Positions 1-8,163 are shown, numbered from the stretch's first letter. The stretch is 47,229 nt of DNA from Bacteroidota bacterium (GCA_028875875.1 JAGWUV010000034.1:1-47229); one strand, 5' to 3'. Notes: a model not told the origin generated them from the sequence alone. A program made the numbers and translations.

Positions 1-634
1 GTTAATGCTGAAGGCTCTGTTACGGTAACTGTTGTTGTGGCCTTTGCTCCATTTGCATCTGTTACTGTATAGGAATATGTTCCGGCGGATACCGTAAAAG
101 TTCCTGTTCCTGTATATGGAGTTACACCACCACTTGCACTTACTGTAACAGTGGTTGTTCCTCCATGACAACTGATCGTTCCGGCTGTAGAGGTTGCAGA
201 CAATGAAGAAGGTTGTGCAATGGTTATACTCTGCGTTGCAGAACATCCATTCGCATCTTTCTCTGCCACTGCATAAGTACCTGCTGTTACATTGTTGAAG
301 ATATTCGATGTTTGATATGCACTGGAATTAAAACTATACTGGTATGGTGATGTTCCGCCACTAGCATTGATGGTTACTGATGTACTGCCTCCTGCAACAC
401 TGATCGTTCCGGCTGTAACTGTAGCCGTTAATGCTGAAGGCTCTGTTACGGTAACTGTTGTTGTGGCCTTTGCTCCATTTGCATCTGTTACTGTATAGGA
501 ATATGTTCCGGCGGATACCGTAAAAGTTCCTGTTCCTGTATATGGAGTTACGCCACCACTTGCACTTACTGTAACAGTGGTTGTTCCTCCGTTACAACTG
601 ATCGTTCCGGCTGTAGAGGTTGCAGACAATGAAG
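1..634 (-). repeat. Tandem SprB-type repeat array with a near-identical 208-base duplicated unit
   Basis: Bases 1-208 and 427-634 align without gaps at an offset of 426 bases (142 codons). I count three mismatches (126/552, 165/591, 167/593). Only one residue changes, His versus Asn in the SC(H/N)GG motif. Between them (209-426) lies a related but divergent unit (SVAGGSTSVTINASGG...). In protein order the array is therefore A-B-A', and may continue beyond the left edge. The near identity implies recent duplication or gene conversion. Confidence 0.9.
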
Positions 635-1982
635 GTGTTGTTGAAGTAATATATTCTAATATTCCTGCATCCGGATTACCAACAATAGCATTCCCGGCAA
701 AATCCTTTGTTAATCCAACATTGGTACCGAAATTAATCGCCGGACTAGTAGATAATGGGTAGTAATTCCAGGCAGAAGGATCTCCAGAAGCGCTTGTAAA
801 TAAATTCAGGGCACTATTGGATAATTCAGTGCTATTGAGTGTAATACCCAATGAACCACTGGTCATTCTAAATATGTTATTCGAATGAACCATTTGTCCT
901 GAATTGAAATTAGAAGAATTTGTCACAAAGTTTGTACCTGATGCAAGCAAAAAAATATTGTTCTTAACAACCACCATGCCCGATGGGCCACTGGCAGCAG
1001 ACCAGAACATACTGTTGGGTTTGGAATATTGTTCTACTGTTTCTACAACCGTGTTATTATAGTATTGAAGATTATTGATTGAAATAGCAAAAGTGCCTGA
1101 GTTCTGAAATGTGCCTATAATACCACAATTAATCATTTTGTTATAAGCAATAATATTATTGTTGCAGGTGCCACTGCTGCTGCTGCCTATTTCAGTAAAG
1201 CCATTACAGTTGATGGCGGTATTGTACAAAATATTATTATTACTAATAGTAGATCCAAAAATTTCAACAGCCCCACCATCATAACCATAATCGTAACTCA
1301 GCGCCCAGCACTCTGAAAAAGTATTATAGGATATGGTATTATTTGAAGTTCCAACCACAATAGGGTTTGCGCCGTAATCATCATTTGCATTTACAGATGT
1401 TGGTGTATTAACTACCATACGGAGGTTGTGAATGTTGTTACCTGTAATAGTAGTATTGTTGGATCCGGCAGTTACAGATATACCAATACCCGCTAATGAT
1501 ATATCACAATTACGAACAGTACAATTGGGCGAATTGTCTATGTTGATCGCATAGCTCATGTTAGCTGTTATCGCATGTGCATTATCAGAGATGAGTGTAC
1601 TATCAATAAATTGTATCCCATCAATAATAACGTATTGCTTGTTGGATATATTGATGATATCGGTTATGGCATTGTTAAACACAGGCATGTTACCGGTTCC
1701 ATACGATGAATAAATAATCGGGCTGGTTGCAGTTCCAGAACTTGGAACATATATTCTTCCTGAAAAGCTTTGTCCCTTTTTAAATAATACCATATCACCG
1801 GGATTAAGCGATGAAACGGAATTATTCAGTTGGGTAATGGATTTAAAAGGATAGGATACAGTTCCGTTTGTAGTGCTTGCCGTTGATGATGGATCAACAT
1901 AGTAATTGGTAGCAAAAGTTTTTGTGCTGGCAAATAATAAGCACATTGCAATTGTGTAGAATTGTAAGATACGCTTTTTCAT
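1..1982 (-). CDS. Secreted parallel beta-helix protein with SprB-type repeats (3' end beyond window)
   Basis: An uninterrupted minus-strand reading frame runs from an ATG at 1982 to the left edge (660 complete codons), so the C-terminus is missing. Residues 1-24 form a signal peptide (MKKRILQFYTIAMCLLFAS...TFA). Residues about 25-440 are rich in Asn, Ile, Thr and Gly, with recurring short patterns such as NNTITGNNI and NNIIAYNKM, typical of Pbh1/right-handed parallel beta-helix folds that bind or cleave polysaccharides or serve as adhesins. A DAGILEY segment closes this domain, as in many Bacteroidota beta-helix proteins. From about residue 448 there are SprB-like repeats (VTPYTGTGTF, VTAGTYAV, VTDANG). 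Inference: a surface or secreted protein, probably exported by the type IX system through a C-terminal domain outside the window. No lyase catalytic residues can be assigned. Confidence 0.85.
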   Translation of the reverse strand, partial: MKKRILQFYTIAMCLLFASTKTFATNYYVDPSSTASTTNGTVSYPFKSITQLNNSVSSLNPGDMVLFKKGQSFSGRIYVPSSGTATSPIIYSSYGTGNMPVFNNAITDIINISNKQYVIIDGIQFIDSTLISDNAHAITANMSYAINIDNSPNCTVRNCDISLAGIGISVTAGSNNTTITGNNIHNLRMVVNTPTSVNANDDYGANPIVVGTSNNTISYNTFSECWALSYDYGYDGGAVEIFGSTISNNNILYNTAINCNGFTEIGSSSSGTCNNNIIAYNKMINCGIIGTFQNSGTFAISINNLQYYNNTVVETVEQYSKPNSMFWSAASGPSGMVVVKNNIFLLASGTNFVTNSSNFNSGQMVHSNNIFRMTSGSLGITLNSTELSNSALNLFTSASGDPSAWNYYPLSTSPAINFGTNVGLTKDFAGNAIVGNPDAGILEYITSTTPSLSATSTAGTISCNGGTTTVTVSASGGVTPYTGTGTFTVSAGTYSYTVTDANGAKATTTVTVTEPSALTATVTAGTISVAGGSTSVTINASGGTSPYQYSFNSSAYQTSNIFNNVTAGTYAVAEKDANGCSATQSITIAQPSSLSATSTAGTISCHGGTTTVTVSASGGVTPYTGTGTFTVSAGTYSYTVTDANGAKATTTVTVTEPSAL

Positions 1983-2549
1983 AAGGGGGTTTTGTAGAGA
2001 TACTGAATAATAAATAAATGTTTACATCCTTCATTCTCATCGAATGAAACAAATTGGTTAGAAAATAAGGTTTAAGCTAAATCCTACCGAAGTGTGAATC
2101 AATCCTGTCTAACATCACATAGCCATGCACACTGGTTGCACTATTTGTTAACTATAGTGAATTTGGGTGCCAGAAACTTAAGGTAATTATGCAGCTGTAG
2201 AATGTTTAGCTGGTACTTGTATCTCGTTTGATGCTATATAGCTGGTTGTACATTATACAAGTAATCAATACACTCTCATTGCATAATACGAATCGGCAGT
2301 TTTTAAAACAAAATTTGTGCCGTTATCCTGCTTCATATTCTTCTTACAGTAAGTATTGATTGATTTTATCAATATGAGACTGGGTCTTAGAAAAAAAATG
2401 ATTTATAAATATTTTTTACTCTTATCTATCCTTTTAAACAGATAAGAGATTGATTTCTAGTTACGAGTAAATAAGACTTTTTTTTAGTGAAAATAGAAAA
2501 TATATCATCGGATTATCCTTTATCAGAATACAATAAAAAAATAAAAAAA
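1983..2549. other. Intergenic region between divergent genes
   Basis: About 570 AT-rich bases separate the minus-strand beta-helix gene from the plus-strand sugar dehydrogenase. It must contain both promoters, but I found no exact TAnnTTTG element close to either start. No convincing small gene, tRNA or strong hairpin is visible. A GTG at 2487 would open an in-frame 21-codon extension of the dehydrogenase; see that entry. Confidence 0.6.
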
Positions 2550-3890
2550 ATGAACTACAATCATCGCATCGCAGTAATAGGACTAGGCTATGTTGGCCTG
2601 CCATTGGCACTTGAGTTTTCCAAAAAATACCAAGTAGTTGGATTTGACATCAATGAAGAAAGGGTGAAAGAGTTGAATAATGGCGTGGATAGAACAATGG
2701 AAGCTGATCCTTATGAACTAATGGAAAGCCTATCAAATTCAAGGAAGGCACAATCAAATTTTTATGGAGATACAGATGCCGCAATGAATAGTTCTGTACT
2801 AACAGAACTCGAAGGATTGAGTTTTTCCTCAAATCTAGATGATATCAGAGATGCCAATACTTATATTATAACAGTACCAACTCCGATTGATAGTTTTAAA
2901 AAGCCGGATTTAACACCGCTAATTAAGGCCAGTGAGATCGTTGGGACTGTTTTACAAAAAGGAGATATTGTAATCTATGAGTCTACAGTTTATCCTGGAT
3001 GCACCGAAGAAGATTGTGTACCTGTATTGCAACAAATGAGTGGTATGCAATATAACATTGATTTCTTCTGTGGGTATTCTCCTGAAAGAATCAATCCTGG
3101 TGATAAAGTAAATACACTAACAAAAATTAAAAAAGTTACTTCAGGGTCTAATCCTGAAATAGCATCAGTTATAAACGATTTATATTCTAGCATCATTACG
3201 GCAGGTACACACAGAGCACCGAGTATTAAGGTTGCCGAGGCTTCGAAGGCTATTGAGAATGCTCAAAGAGATATAAACATATCTTTTATGAATGAACTTT
3301 CATTAATATTTGACCGTATGAATATTGATACCAATGATGTGATAGAAGCTGCTTCTACAAAATGGAACTTCTTAAAATATAAGCCAGGTTTAGTAGGTGG
3401 ACATTGCATTGGTGTAGACCCTTATTACCTTGCACATAAAGCTGAATCACTGGGGTATCATCCGGAAGTAATACTGTCCGGAAGAAGAGTAAATGACCAT
3501 ATGGGGCAATTTGTTGCAGGTAAAGTGATTAAGTTAATGATCAAGAAAAACCATAAGATTAAAGGGGAGAAGGTTTTGATATTGGGTATCACCTTCAAAG
3601 AGAACTGTCCGGACATAAGAAATACCAGGGTAGTAGATATTTACGATGAACTGAAAGAATTTGGCTTGCAAGTAGATATTTATGATCCATGGGCAAATAA
3701 ACAACAGGTGAAAAGAGAATATAGAATTGATTTGCTTGAAAGCATTGAAGATCGCTACGATGCCATTATCCTTGCAGTTGCACATAATGAATTCATTAAT
3801 CTGGACTTAGCTTTTATGAAAAAAGAGAATACTGTTGTCTTTGATACGAAAGCAATTGTTAATCGGGAAATAGTAGATGGACGTTTATAA
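2550..3890 (+). CDS. Nucleotide-sugar dehydrogenase (UDP-GlcNAc/UDP-GalNAc 6-dehydrogenase type, TviB/WbpO-like)
   Basis: This cytoplasmic NAD-dependent enzyme oxidises the C6 hydroxyl of a UDP-N-acetylhexosamine to a uronate for surface polysaccharide synthesis. The Rossmann motif GLGYVGLPLA lies at residues 11-20, TVPTPID near 108-114, STVYPGCTEE near 145, and the GGHCIGVDPYYL motif with catalytic Cys286. The C-terminal substrate-binding domain (ILGITFKENCPDIRNTR) is present. I chose ATG 2550 (446 residues) because MNYNHRIAVIGLGYVG matches the usual start; a GTG at 2487 would add 21 unconserved residues. Between DRT and the VPTPI motif the sequence is about 20-25 residues longer than usual. 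No glycosyltransferase or flippase is next to it. The exact substrate (GlcNAc versus GalNAc) cannot be decided from sequence alone. Confidence 0.9.
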   Translation: MNYNHRIAVIGLGYVGLPLALEFSKKYQVVGFDINEERVKELNNGVDRTMEADPYELMESLSNSRKAQSNFYGDTDAAMNSSVLTELEGLSFSSNLDDIRDANTYIITVPTPIDSFKKPDLTPLIKASEIVGTVLQKGDIVIYESTVYPGCTEEDCVPVLQQMSGMQYNIDFFCGYSPERINPGDKVNTLTKIKKVTSGSNPEIASVINDLYSSIITAGTHRAPSIKVAEASKAIENAQRDINISFMNELSLIFDRMNIDTNDVIEAASTKWNFLKYKPGLVGGHCIGVDPYYLAHKAESLGYHPEVILSGRRVNDHMGQFVAGKVIKLMIKKNHKIKGEKVLILGITFKENCPDIRNTRVVDIYDELKEFGLQVDIYDPWANKQQVKREYRIDLLESIEDRYDAIILAVAHNEFINLDLAFMKKENTVVFDTKAIVNREIVDGRL

Positions 3891-4205
3891 ATAACTACAT
3901 CTAGTATTCATGCTAAATGACTCAAACTATTATCTTCTATAGTTCAAGTAATAGTAAATAGACCCTGTTTCGAAATGATCATACTATTAACTTCACTAAG
4001 TTTAGTAATGAATCAAACCCTTCTTTTAATATATCTTTAATCAACAGTTTAATTTTTGAGTTTTCTAACTCACCAATTAATATCTGCTTGAGTGCCTAAT
4101 TAACATCGCTGTACATCTTGAATTTTACAATTCATAGATTCGGTTATTTACAAATTCTTATCCCTCTTAAAACTGAATAAGTTTATACAACTTGTTTCAG
4201 TTACG
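3891..4205. other. Intergenic region upstream of Crp/Fnr-like regulator
   Basis: About 315 bases of very AT-rich DNA. TAATTTTTG near 4049 resembles the -7 element but has one extra base in the spacer. I see no open reading frame of interest, no clear terminator after the dehydrogenase and no RNA gene. The promoter of the downstream signalling cassette is presumably here. Confidence 0.5.
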
Positions 4206-5018
4206 ATGCTTTGCGGTACACTACTATTAAATAAATTAAACCCAAGAGCTATGAGACAAACGCTGCTATTCGAAACTGCTAAAGATGTTAATGAAACTGT
4301 TGCAGATCTTTTAGAGTATAGGCCTAACCAACCTGCAGGACTGAAGGAGAGATCTGGTGACAATATTGAAGGCTTAAGAAAAATCTATAGTACCAGAAGT
4401 ACATTGGATGAATTGGTTAGTAACAGAAGCATAAACAAATACAAGAAAAAACAACTGATATTTTCCGAAGGTAATCATGCTACGAATTTATACTTTATTG
4501 TGAGAGGTAAAGTGAAAACCTATAAGACAAACGATTATGGTAAACAACTTGTACTTGATTTGTATACCGAGCATGATTTTATGGGCTATATACCTTTACT
4601 TGAAAATACTTTTCACAAAGAAACTGCAGAGGCACTGGAAGAAACTGAAGTGGCTGTTATTCCGAGAAGCGAGTTTGAAGACCTAATGCTGAATAACTGC
4701 GAAGTAAGAAAGATGTTCATTCACCTGTTAGCTAAAAACATTACTGAGAACAAGAAACACCTGCTTGGCTTAGCCTATAATTCACTTAGGAAGAAAGTTG
4801 CTGAGGCATTGCTTTTTATCTTTTCGAAATACAATGCAAATAATAACGAGAATACGCCAATTGAAATCAGCAGAGATAATTTAGCAGCTATTGCCGGAAC
4901 AGCAACCGAATCCCTAATCCGCACTTTAACCGACTTTAAAAATGAAAAGCTGATCGGTATTGATAATGGTATTATAACCATTATGAATAAAAAGAAACTT
5001 GAAAATCTCATTGATTAA
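4206..5018 (+). CDS. Crp/Fnr-family transcriptional regulator (no receiver domain)
   Basis: The 270-residue protein has a cyclic-nucleotide-binding-like beta-roll at about 75-165 (KKKQLIFSEGN, LYFIVRGKVKTYKTNDYGKQ, GYIPLLEN) and a Crp-type winged helix at about 219-255 (EISRDNLAAIAGTATESLIR). From about residue 66 to the end it is more than half identical by eye to the receiver-Crp fusion at 6020-7126, including the segment just before the beta-roll. It is therefore a paralogue lacking the receiver. The Arg-containing phosphate-binding cassette of true cAMP receptors is absent (LLENTFHKETAEAL), so cAMP binding is unlikely. An alternative start is ATG 4251 (255 residues). It is followed 77 bases later by the histidine kinase. 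The target genes are unknown. Confidence 0.88.
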   Translation: MLCGTLLLNKLNPRAMRQTLLFETAKDVNETVADLLEYRPNQPAGLKERSGDNIEGLRKIYSTRSTLDELVSNRSINKYKKKQLIFSEGNHATNLYFIVRGKVKTYKTNDYGKQLVLDLYTEHDFMGYIPLLENTFHKETAEALEETEVAVIPRSEFEDLMLNNCEVRKMFIHLLAKNITENKKHLLGLAYNSLRKKVAEALLFIFSKYNANNNENTPIEISRDNLAAIAGTATESLIRTLTDFKNEKLIGIDNGIITIMNKKKLENLID

Positions 5019-5095
5019 TAATTGAATCCTTCCTTCTGATTATAAGATAATGATCATGTATCATGTTAGTCTAAGGTTACGAAAATATATTTCAA

Positions 5096-5956
5096 GTGGA
5101 AAAGATAAATATAACCAGAAGGAGCAAGGCACCTACTGCTTTAACGCTTGTTAATGTAAAACAGCAAAGAATTATACAGGAGCTTCAAAAAAAGAATAGG
5201 GATTTGCAACGAATGCTCGACCATGAAAAAGTACTTAATAAGCAAAAATTACAATTATTATCAATGGCTTCGCATGAACTGCGTATCCCTTTGAGTACAA
5301 TCTTATCTTCTGCTTTTTTATTACAGAGATATTCTATTATTTATTCGCATGAAAAGCAGCAAGAACAGCTAAATACTCAGGTCGGTAGAATTATAGCCTC
5401 AGTACAAACATTATCTACCACACTTAATAATTTCATGGGGCTACACGCCATTGGCGAAGGGAAAATTACACCATACTATAGTTTATTCAATCTTTCCGAT
5501 CTAATAGGTTGTTTATTAAAAGATGTAAAAGTTACTCAGAAAAAAGGACAACGCATCGCTTATCAACACAGCGGTAATACTTTAATTTATCTTGATAGTT
5601 CTCTTCTAAAAAATATAGTTCTGAACCTTGTGAATAATGCTATAAAATTTTCACCTCCGGGTTCTACTATAAAAATTGAAACAAATACATCAGCAACTTC
5701 ATTAATATTGAAAGTTGCTGATAATGGAATTGGGATTTCGAAGGATAACCAGCAACATTTATTTGAACAGTTTTATCGTTGTGAAAATACTTCTTCGATC
5801 CAGGGAACAGGGTTGGGCTTATTCATCGTTAAAAGTTATACCGAAGCAATGAACGGTATTATTCAATGCCAGAGCGATATTGATAAGGGATGTACATTTA
5901 CCCTTACATTTAATTTGAAAACAAAAGCTAACTTGTTGAATACTTCTCTCTTCTAA
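5096..5956 (+). CDS. Soluble sensor histidine kinase without recognisable sensor domain
   Basis: The 286-residue kinase has no membrane segment. Residues 20-55 form a probable coiled coil (QQRIIQELQKKNRDLQRML). HisKA follows with the phospho-acceptor His60 in MASHELRIPL. HATPase_c has the N box (NLVNNAIKF, 177-185), G1 (DNGIGIS, 209-215), F box (LFEQFYR) and G2 (GTGLGL, 237-242). All catalytic motifs look intact. The GTG start at 5096 is chosen because the next in-frame ATG would remove the coiled coil. It lies between the Crp-like regulator and the receiver-Crp fusion, so the fusion (63 bases downstream) is its likely phospho-acceptor partner. The stimulus would have to come from a partner protein or the short N-terminus; this is inference. 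Confidence 0.9.
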   Translation: MEKINITRRSKAPTALTLVNVKQQRIIQELQKKNRDLQRMLDHEKVLNKQKLQLLSMASHELRIPLSTILSSAFLLQRYSIIYSHEKQQEQLNTQVGRIIASVQTLSTTLNNFMGLHAIGEGKITPYYSLFNLSDLIGCLLKDVKVTQKKGQRIAYQHSGNTLIYLDSSLLKNIVLNLVNNAIKFSPPGSTIKIETNTSATSLILKVADNGIGISKDNQQHLFEQFYRCENTSSIQGTGLGLFIVKSYTEAMNGIIQCQSDIDKGCTFTLTFNLKTKANLLNTSLF

Positions 5957-6019
5957 CCTCACTTCGCACTTTTCAATTTTATTTTCTAATTAGGTCTCTC
6001 TTTAATTTAAAATCATTTT

Positions 6020-7126
6020 ATGGATTCCGGAACCTATGAAAAAACTATCTATGGTTTTCACAATGAAGATAGTTCTATCAGAAAAAAAATTTTAGTTATT
6101 GAGGACAATGATTTTCTGAGAGAGAATACAGCAGAAATATTACGCATGGCCAATTATCATGTTATCACGGCAAGTAATGGAAGGGAAGGCGTTGAAATGG
6201 CTTTTAAAGAAAATCCCGATCTTATACTTTGTGATATTGTGATGCCTATATTGGATGGATACGGCGTTTTACATATGCTTCAAAAAGATACAGTTCTTAG
6301 AAATAAGCCATTCATATTCATCACAGTGAAATCAGACAGAGTAGACTTTAGAAAAGCAATGGAGCTTGGCGCAGATGATTACATATATAAACCTTTTACA
6401 GGTACAGAATTGCTGAATTCTGTTGAGAAACGTTTGAATAAAATTGAATCATTAAAAGAAAAGATCGATAATGAGTTAAAGGTGAGAAATGAAATTTCCA
6501 AAACAGATCTTTTTAAGGAGTTGGTATCTGATAGAAGAATAAGCAAGTATAAAAAGAAACAATTAATATATGCTGAGGGTAATAGGCCGGCCTGTTTATA
6601 CTTTATCAAAAAGGGGAAAGTAAAAACATACAAAACCAATGAGGAGGGAAAACAACTGATTATGGATCTATATAAAGAGGGTGAATTTTTAGGTTATATT
6701 GGTTTACTTGAAAACGCTAATTACCAGGAATCCGCAGAAGCTATGACAGAGACGGAACTGGCCATTATTCCACAAGAAGATTTTGATGAATTGATCAATA
6801 CAAGTCATGAGGTTAGTAAAAAATTTATCCAAATACTCGCAAGGAACATTGTAGAAAAAGAAAATCAGCTACTGGGAATCGCTTATAATTCGCTACAAAA
6901 GAAAGTAGCTACAGCTTTACTAACATTATATGATAAATACAATATAAAACGTAACGACGTATTTTCTATTTCCATAAGCAGGGATAATCTTGCCAGTATC
7001 GCCGGTACTGCAACAGAATCACTTATCAGAACACTTACTTATTTTAAAAACCTTAAGCTCATAGATATCAAAGAAGGGAGTATTACTATATTGAATGAAC
7101 GGAAATTAAGGAGGTACCTTGATTAG
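6020..7126 (+). CDS. Response regulator: receiver domain fused to Crp/Fnr-like DNA-binding module
   Basis: The receiver occupies about residues 22-140, with acidic pair Glu28/Asp29, phospho-acceptor Asp72 (LCDIVMP), Thr102 and Lys124 (YKPF), so it should be phosphorylatable. A helical linker (141-165) leads to a cNMP-like beta-roll (about 172-260) and a Crp-type winged helix (about 317-350, SRDNLASIAGTATESLIR). The arrangement is receiver, sensor-like beta-roll, HTH, instead of the usual OmpR, LuxR, LytTR or NtrC outputs. The beta-roll lacks the cAMP-contacting Arg (LLENANYQESAEAM). It is paralogous over its last 200 residues to the regulator at 4206-5018. A strong hairpin 14 bases after the stop ends the transcript. 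Probably phosphorylated by the adjacent kinase (inference from position). Confidence 0.9.
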   Translation: MDSGTYEKTIYGFHNEDSSIRKKILVIEDNDFLRENTAEILRMANYHVITASNGREGVEMAFKENPDLILCDIVMPILDGYGVLHMLQKDTVLRNKPFIFITVKSDRVDFRKAMELGADDYIYKPFTGTELLNSVEKRLNKIESLKEKIDNELKVRNEISKTDLFKELVSDRRISKYKKKQLIYAEGNRPACLYFIKKGKVKTYKTNEEGKQLIMDLYKEGEFLGYIGLLENANYQESAEAMTETELAIIPQEDFDELINTSHEVSKKFIQILARNIVEKENQLLGIAYNSLQKKVATALLTLYDKYNIKRNDVFSISISRDNLASIAGTATESLIRTLTYFKNLKLIDIKEGSITILNERKLRRYLD

Positions 7127-7140
7127 CCTAATGTAAATAA

Positions 7141-7168
7141 AAAAGCAGCTTTTTAAGCTGCTTTTTTT
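7141..7168. terminator. Bidirectional intrinsic terminator
   Basis: A perfect 11-bp stem (AAAAGCAGCTT at 7141-7151 with AAGCTGCTTTT at 7155-7165) with a TTT loop is followed by more T on the plus strand and, read on the minus strand, by TTTTTTATT. It can therefore end both the receiver-Crp mRNA (plus) and tRNA-Arg (minus). Confidence 0.85.
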
Positions 7169-7169
7169 G

Positions 7170-7243
7170 TGACCTCGTCAGGATTCAAACCTGAAACCTT
7201 CTGATCCGTAGTCAGATGCTCTATTCAGTTGAGCTACGAGGCC
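7170..7243 (-). tRNA. tRNA-Arg (anticodon ACG)
   Basis: Read on the minus strand, the acceptor arm GGCCTCG pairs with CGAGGTC (one G-U). The D arm is GCTC...GAGC, the anticodon stem TCTGA/TCAGA encloses loop CTACGGA with anticodon ACG (plus-strand bases 7207-7209), and the T arm is TCAGG-TTTGAAT-CCTGA. The discriminator is A at 7170 and CCA is not encoded. A34 would be deaminated to inosine by TadA to read CGU, CGC and CGA. Confidence 0.95.
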
Positions 7244-7262
7244 AGATCATTTGATCGGGGTG

Positions 7263-7270
7263 CAAATATA
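7263..7270 (-). promoter_or_regulatory. Probable -7 promoter element for tRNA-Arg
   Basis: The minus strand reads TATATTTG, an exact match to TAnnTTTG, ending 20 bases before the mature tRNA 5' end. No TTG was found 17-23 bases upstream, so support is partial. Confidence 0.5.
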
Positions 7271-7311
7271 GGTGCTCTTCTGTAAAATCTAAAATCTTGC
7301 CAAAAACTTTT

Positions 7312-8091
7312 TTATTTAATTCCATAAATATTCGCTGCCGACCTTTCAGAGAGCGCTTTGGGAAACAACCATACTAAGAATGCCCCCAACTGATTAATAA
7401 AACCGGGAACCACCTCCGCTTTGCGGGCATACATTCCATTTACAGCAATAACAGCCACTTCTTCTGCTTTCATATTTACTTTCTCGGCCAGTTTCTTAGC
7501 CTTCGCACCTACATTCGCCCTGTTGGGAAAATCAGTATCCGTTGCTCCGGGGCATACTGCCGTGACAGAAACGGTGGTATGCCTTAATTCATATCTTAAA
7601 CCTCTGCTAAAACTCAATAAAAATGCTTTCGTTGCAGCATATACAGTTAAGCCCGGCACAGCCTGGTAAGATGCCCCACTACACACATTCAGAATAAACG
7701 ATTGCTGATTTCTTTTCATCTGTGGCAATAGGGCATAGGTAAGCATTACCGGCACATCCATATTCACGTACATATTCTGCAGCTGATCGTTCAATGTATG
7801 CTGTTCAAACGCTCCACTTAATCCATAACCTGCATTATTAATCAACACATCAATAGTCAACTGCTGCGCCAAACAATATTCTAAAATTTGTTCAATTGCC
7901 TTTGGATCAGACAAGTCAACAGCAAGATATTTTGCTGCAACTGCATATTCTTTTCCTAATTTTTCAGAAAGCTCTGCAAGTAACTGTTCTGTTCTTGCGA
8001 TCAGCAACAGATTCTTTTTCCGCTTTGCCAATTCAATGGCAATTGCTTTCCCTATGCCTTTACTGGCTCCTGTAATAATTGCGTAACTCAT
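7312..8091 (-). CDS. SDR-family NAD(P)-dependent oxidoreductase
   Basis: This 259-residue classical short-chain dehydrogenase has the TGASKGIG cofactor motif at residues 8-15, NNAG at 85-88, catalytic Ser138 (CSGAS) and the Tyr151-Lys155 pair in YAATK. The C-terminal hydrophobic stretch (GFINQLGAFLVWLFPKAL) resembles the DltE/YdfG-like or membrane-associated SDR subgroup. It presumably reduces or oxidises a carbonyl/alcohol, but the substrate is not predictable. It lies downstream of the PhyH-type gene on the same strand, separated from it by a probable terminator, so co-transcription is doubtful. Confidence 0.9.
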   Translation of the reverse strand: MSYAIITGASKGIGKAIAIELAKRKKNLLLIARTEQLLAELSEKLGKEYAVAAKYLAVDLSDPKAIEQILEYCLAQQLTIDVLINNAGYGLSGAFEQHTLNDQLQNMYVNMDVPVMLTYALLPQMKRNQQSFILNVCSGASYQAVPGLTVYAATKAFLLSFSRGLRYELRHTTVSVTAVCPGATDTDFPNRANVGAKAKKLAEKVNMKAEEVAVIAVNGMYARKAEVVPGFINQLGAFLVWLFPKALSERSAANIYGIK

Positions 8092-8104
8092 AAGATATGT
8101 TGAA

Positions 8105-8135
8105 ATAAAAAGGCCAACTGCAACGTGTTGACCTT
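8105..8135 (-). terminator. Intrinsic terminator after PhyH-type dioxygenase
   Basis: In minus-strand RNA, AAGGUCAAC (8135-8127) pairs with GUUGGCCUU (8118-8110) through nine pairs including one U-G, followed by UUUUUAUUU. It lies 29 bases past the stop of the 8164-8976 gene. Confidence 0.7.
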
Positions 8136-8163
8136 CTTAAGAATGAAGTTAGAGAGATTTTGG

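Noticed and set aside
1-634. CRISPR-like periodic repeats
   Set aside because: The repeat is coding, about 208 bases long with one divergent unit between copies; no short direct repeats with unique spacers and no cas genes.
577-762. 61-codon plus-strand ORF
   Set aside because: Antisense to the beta-helix/SprB-repeat gene; it is created by the repeat codons.
2487-2549. GTG-initiated extension of the nucleotide-sugar dehydrogenase
   Set aside because: GTG is a rare start here and the 21 added residues are unlike the family; ATG 2550 gives the expected N-terminus.
4206-4430. Degenerate receiver domain at the start of the Crp-like regulator
   Set aside because: Only about 70 residues precede the beta-roll and none of the receiver motifs (acidic pair, phospho-Asp, Lys) is visible.
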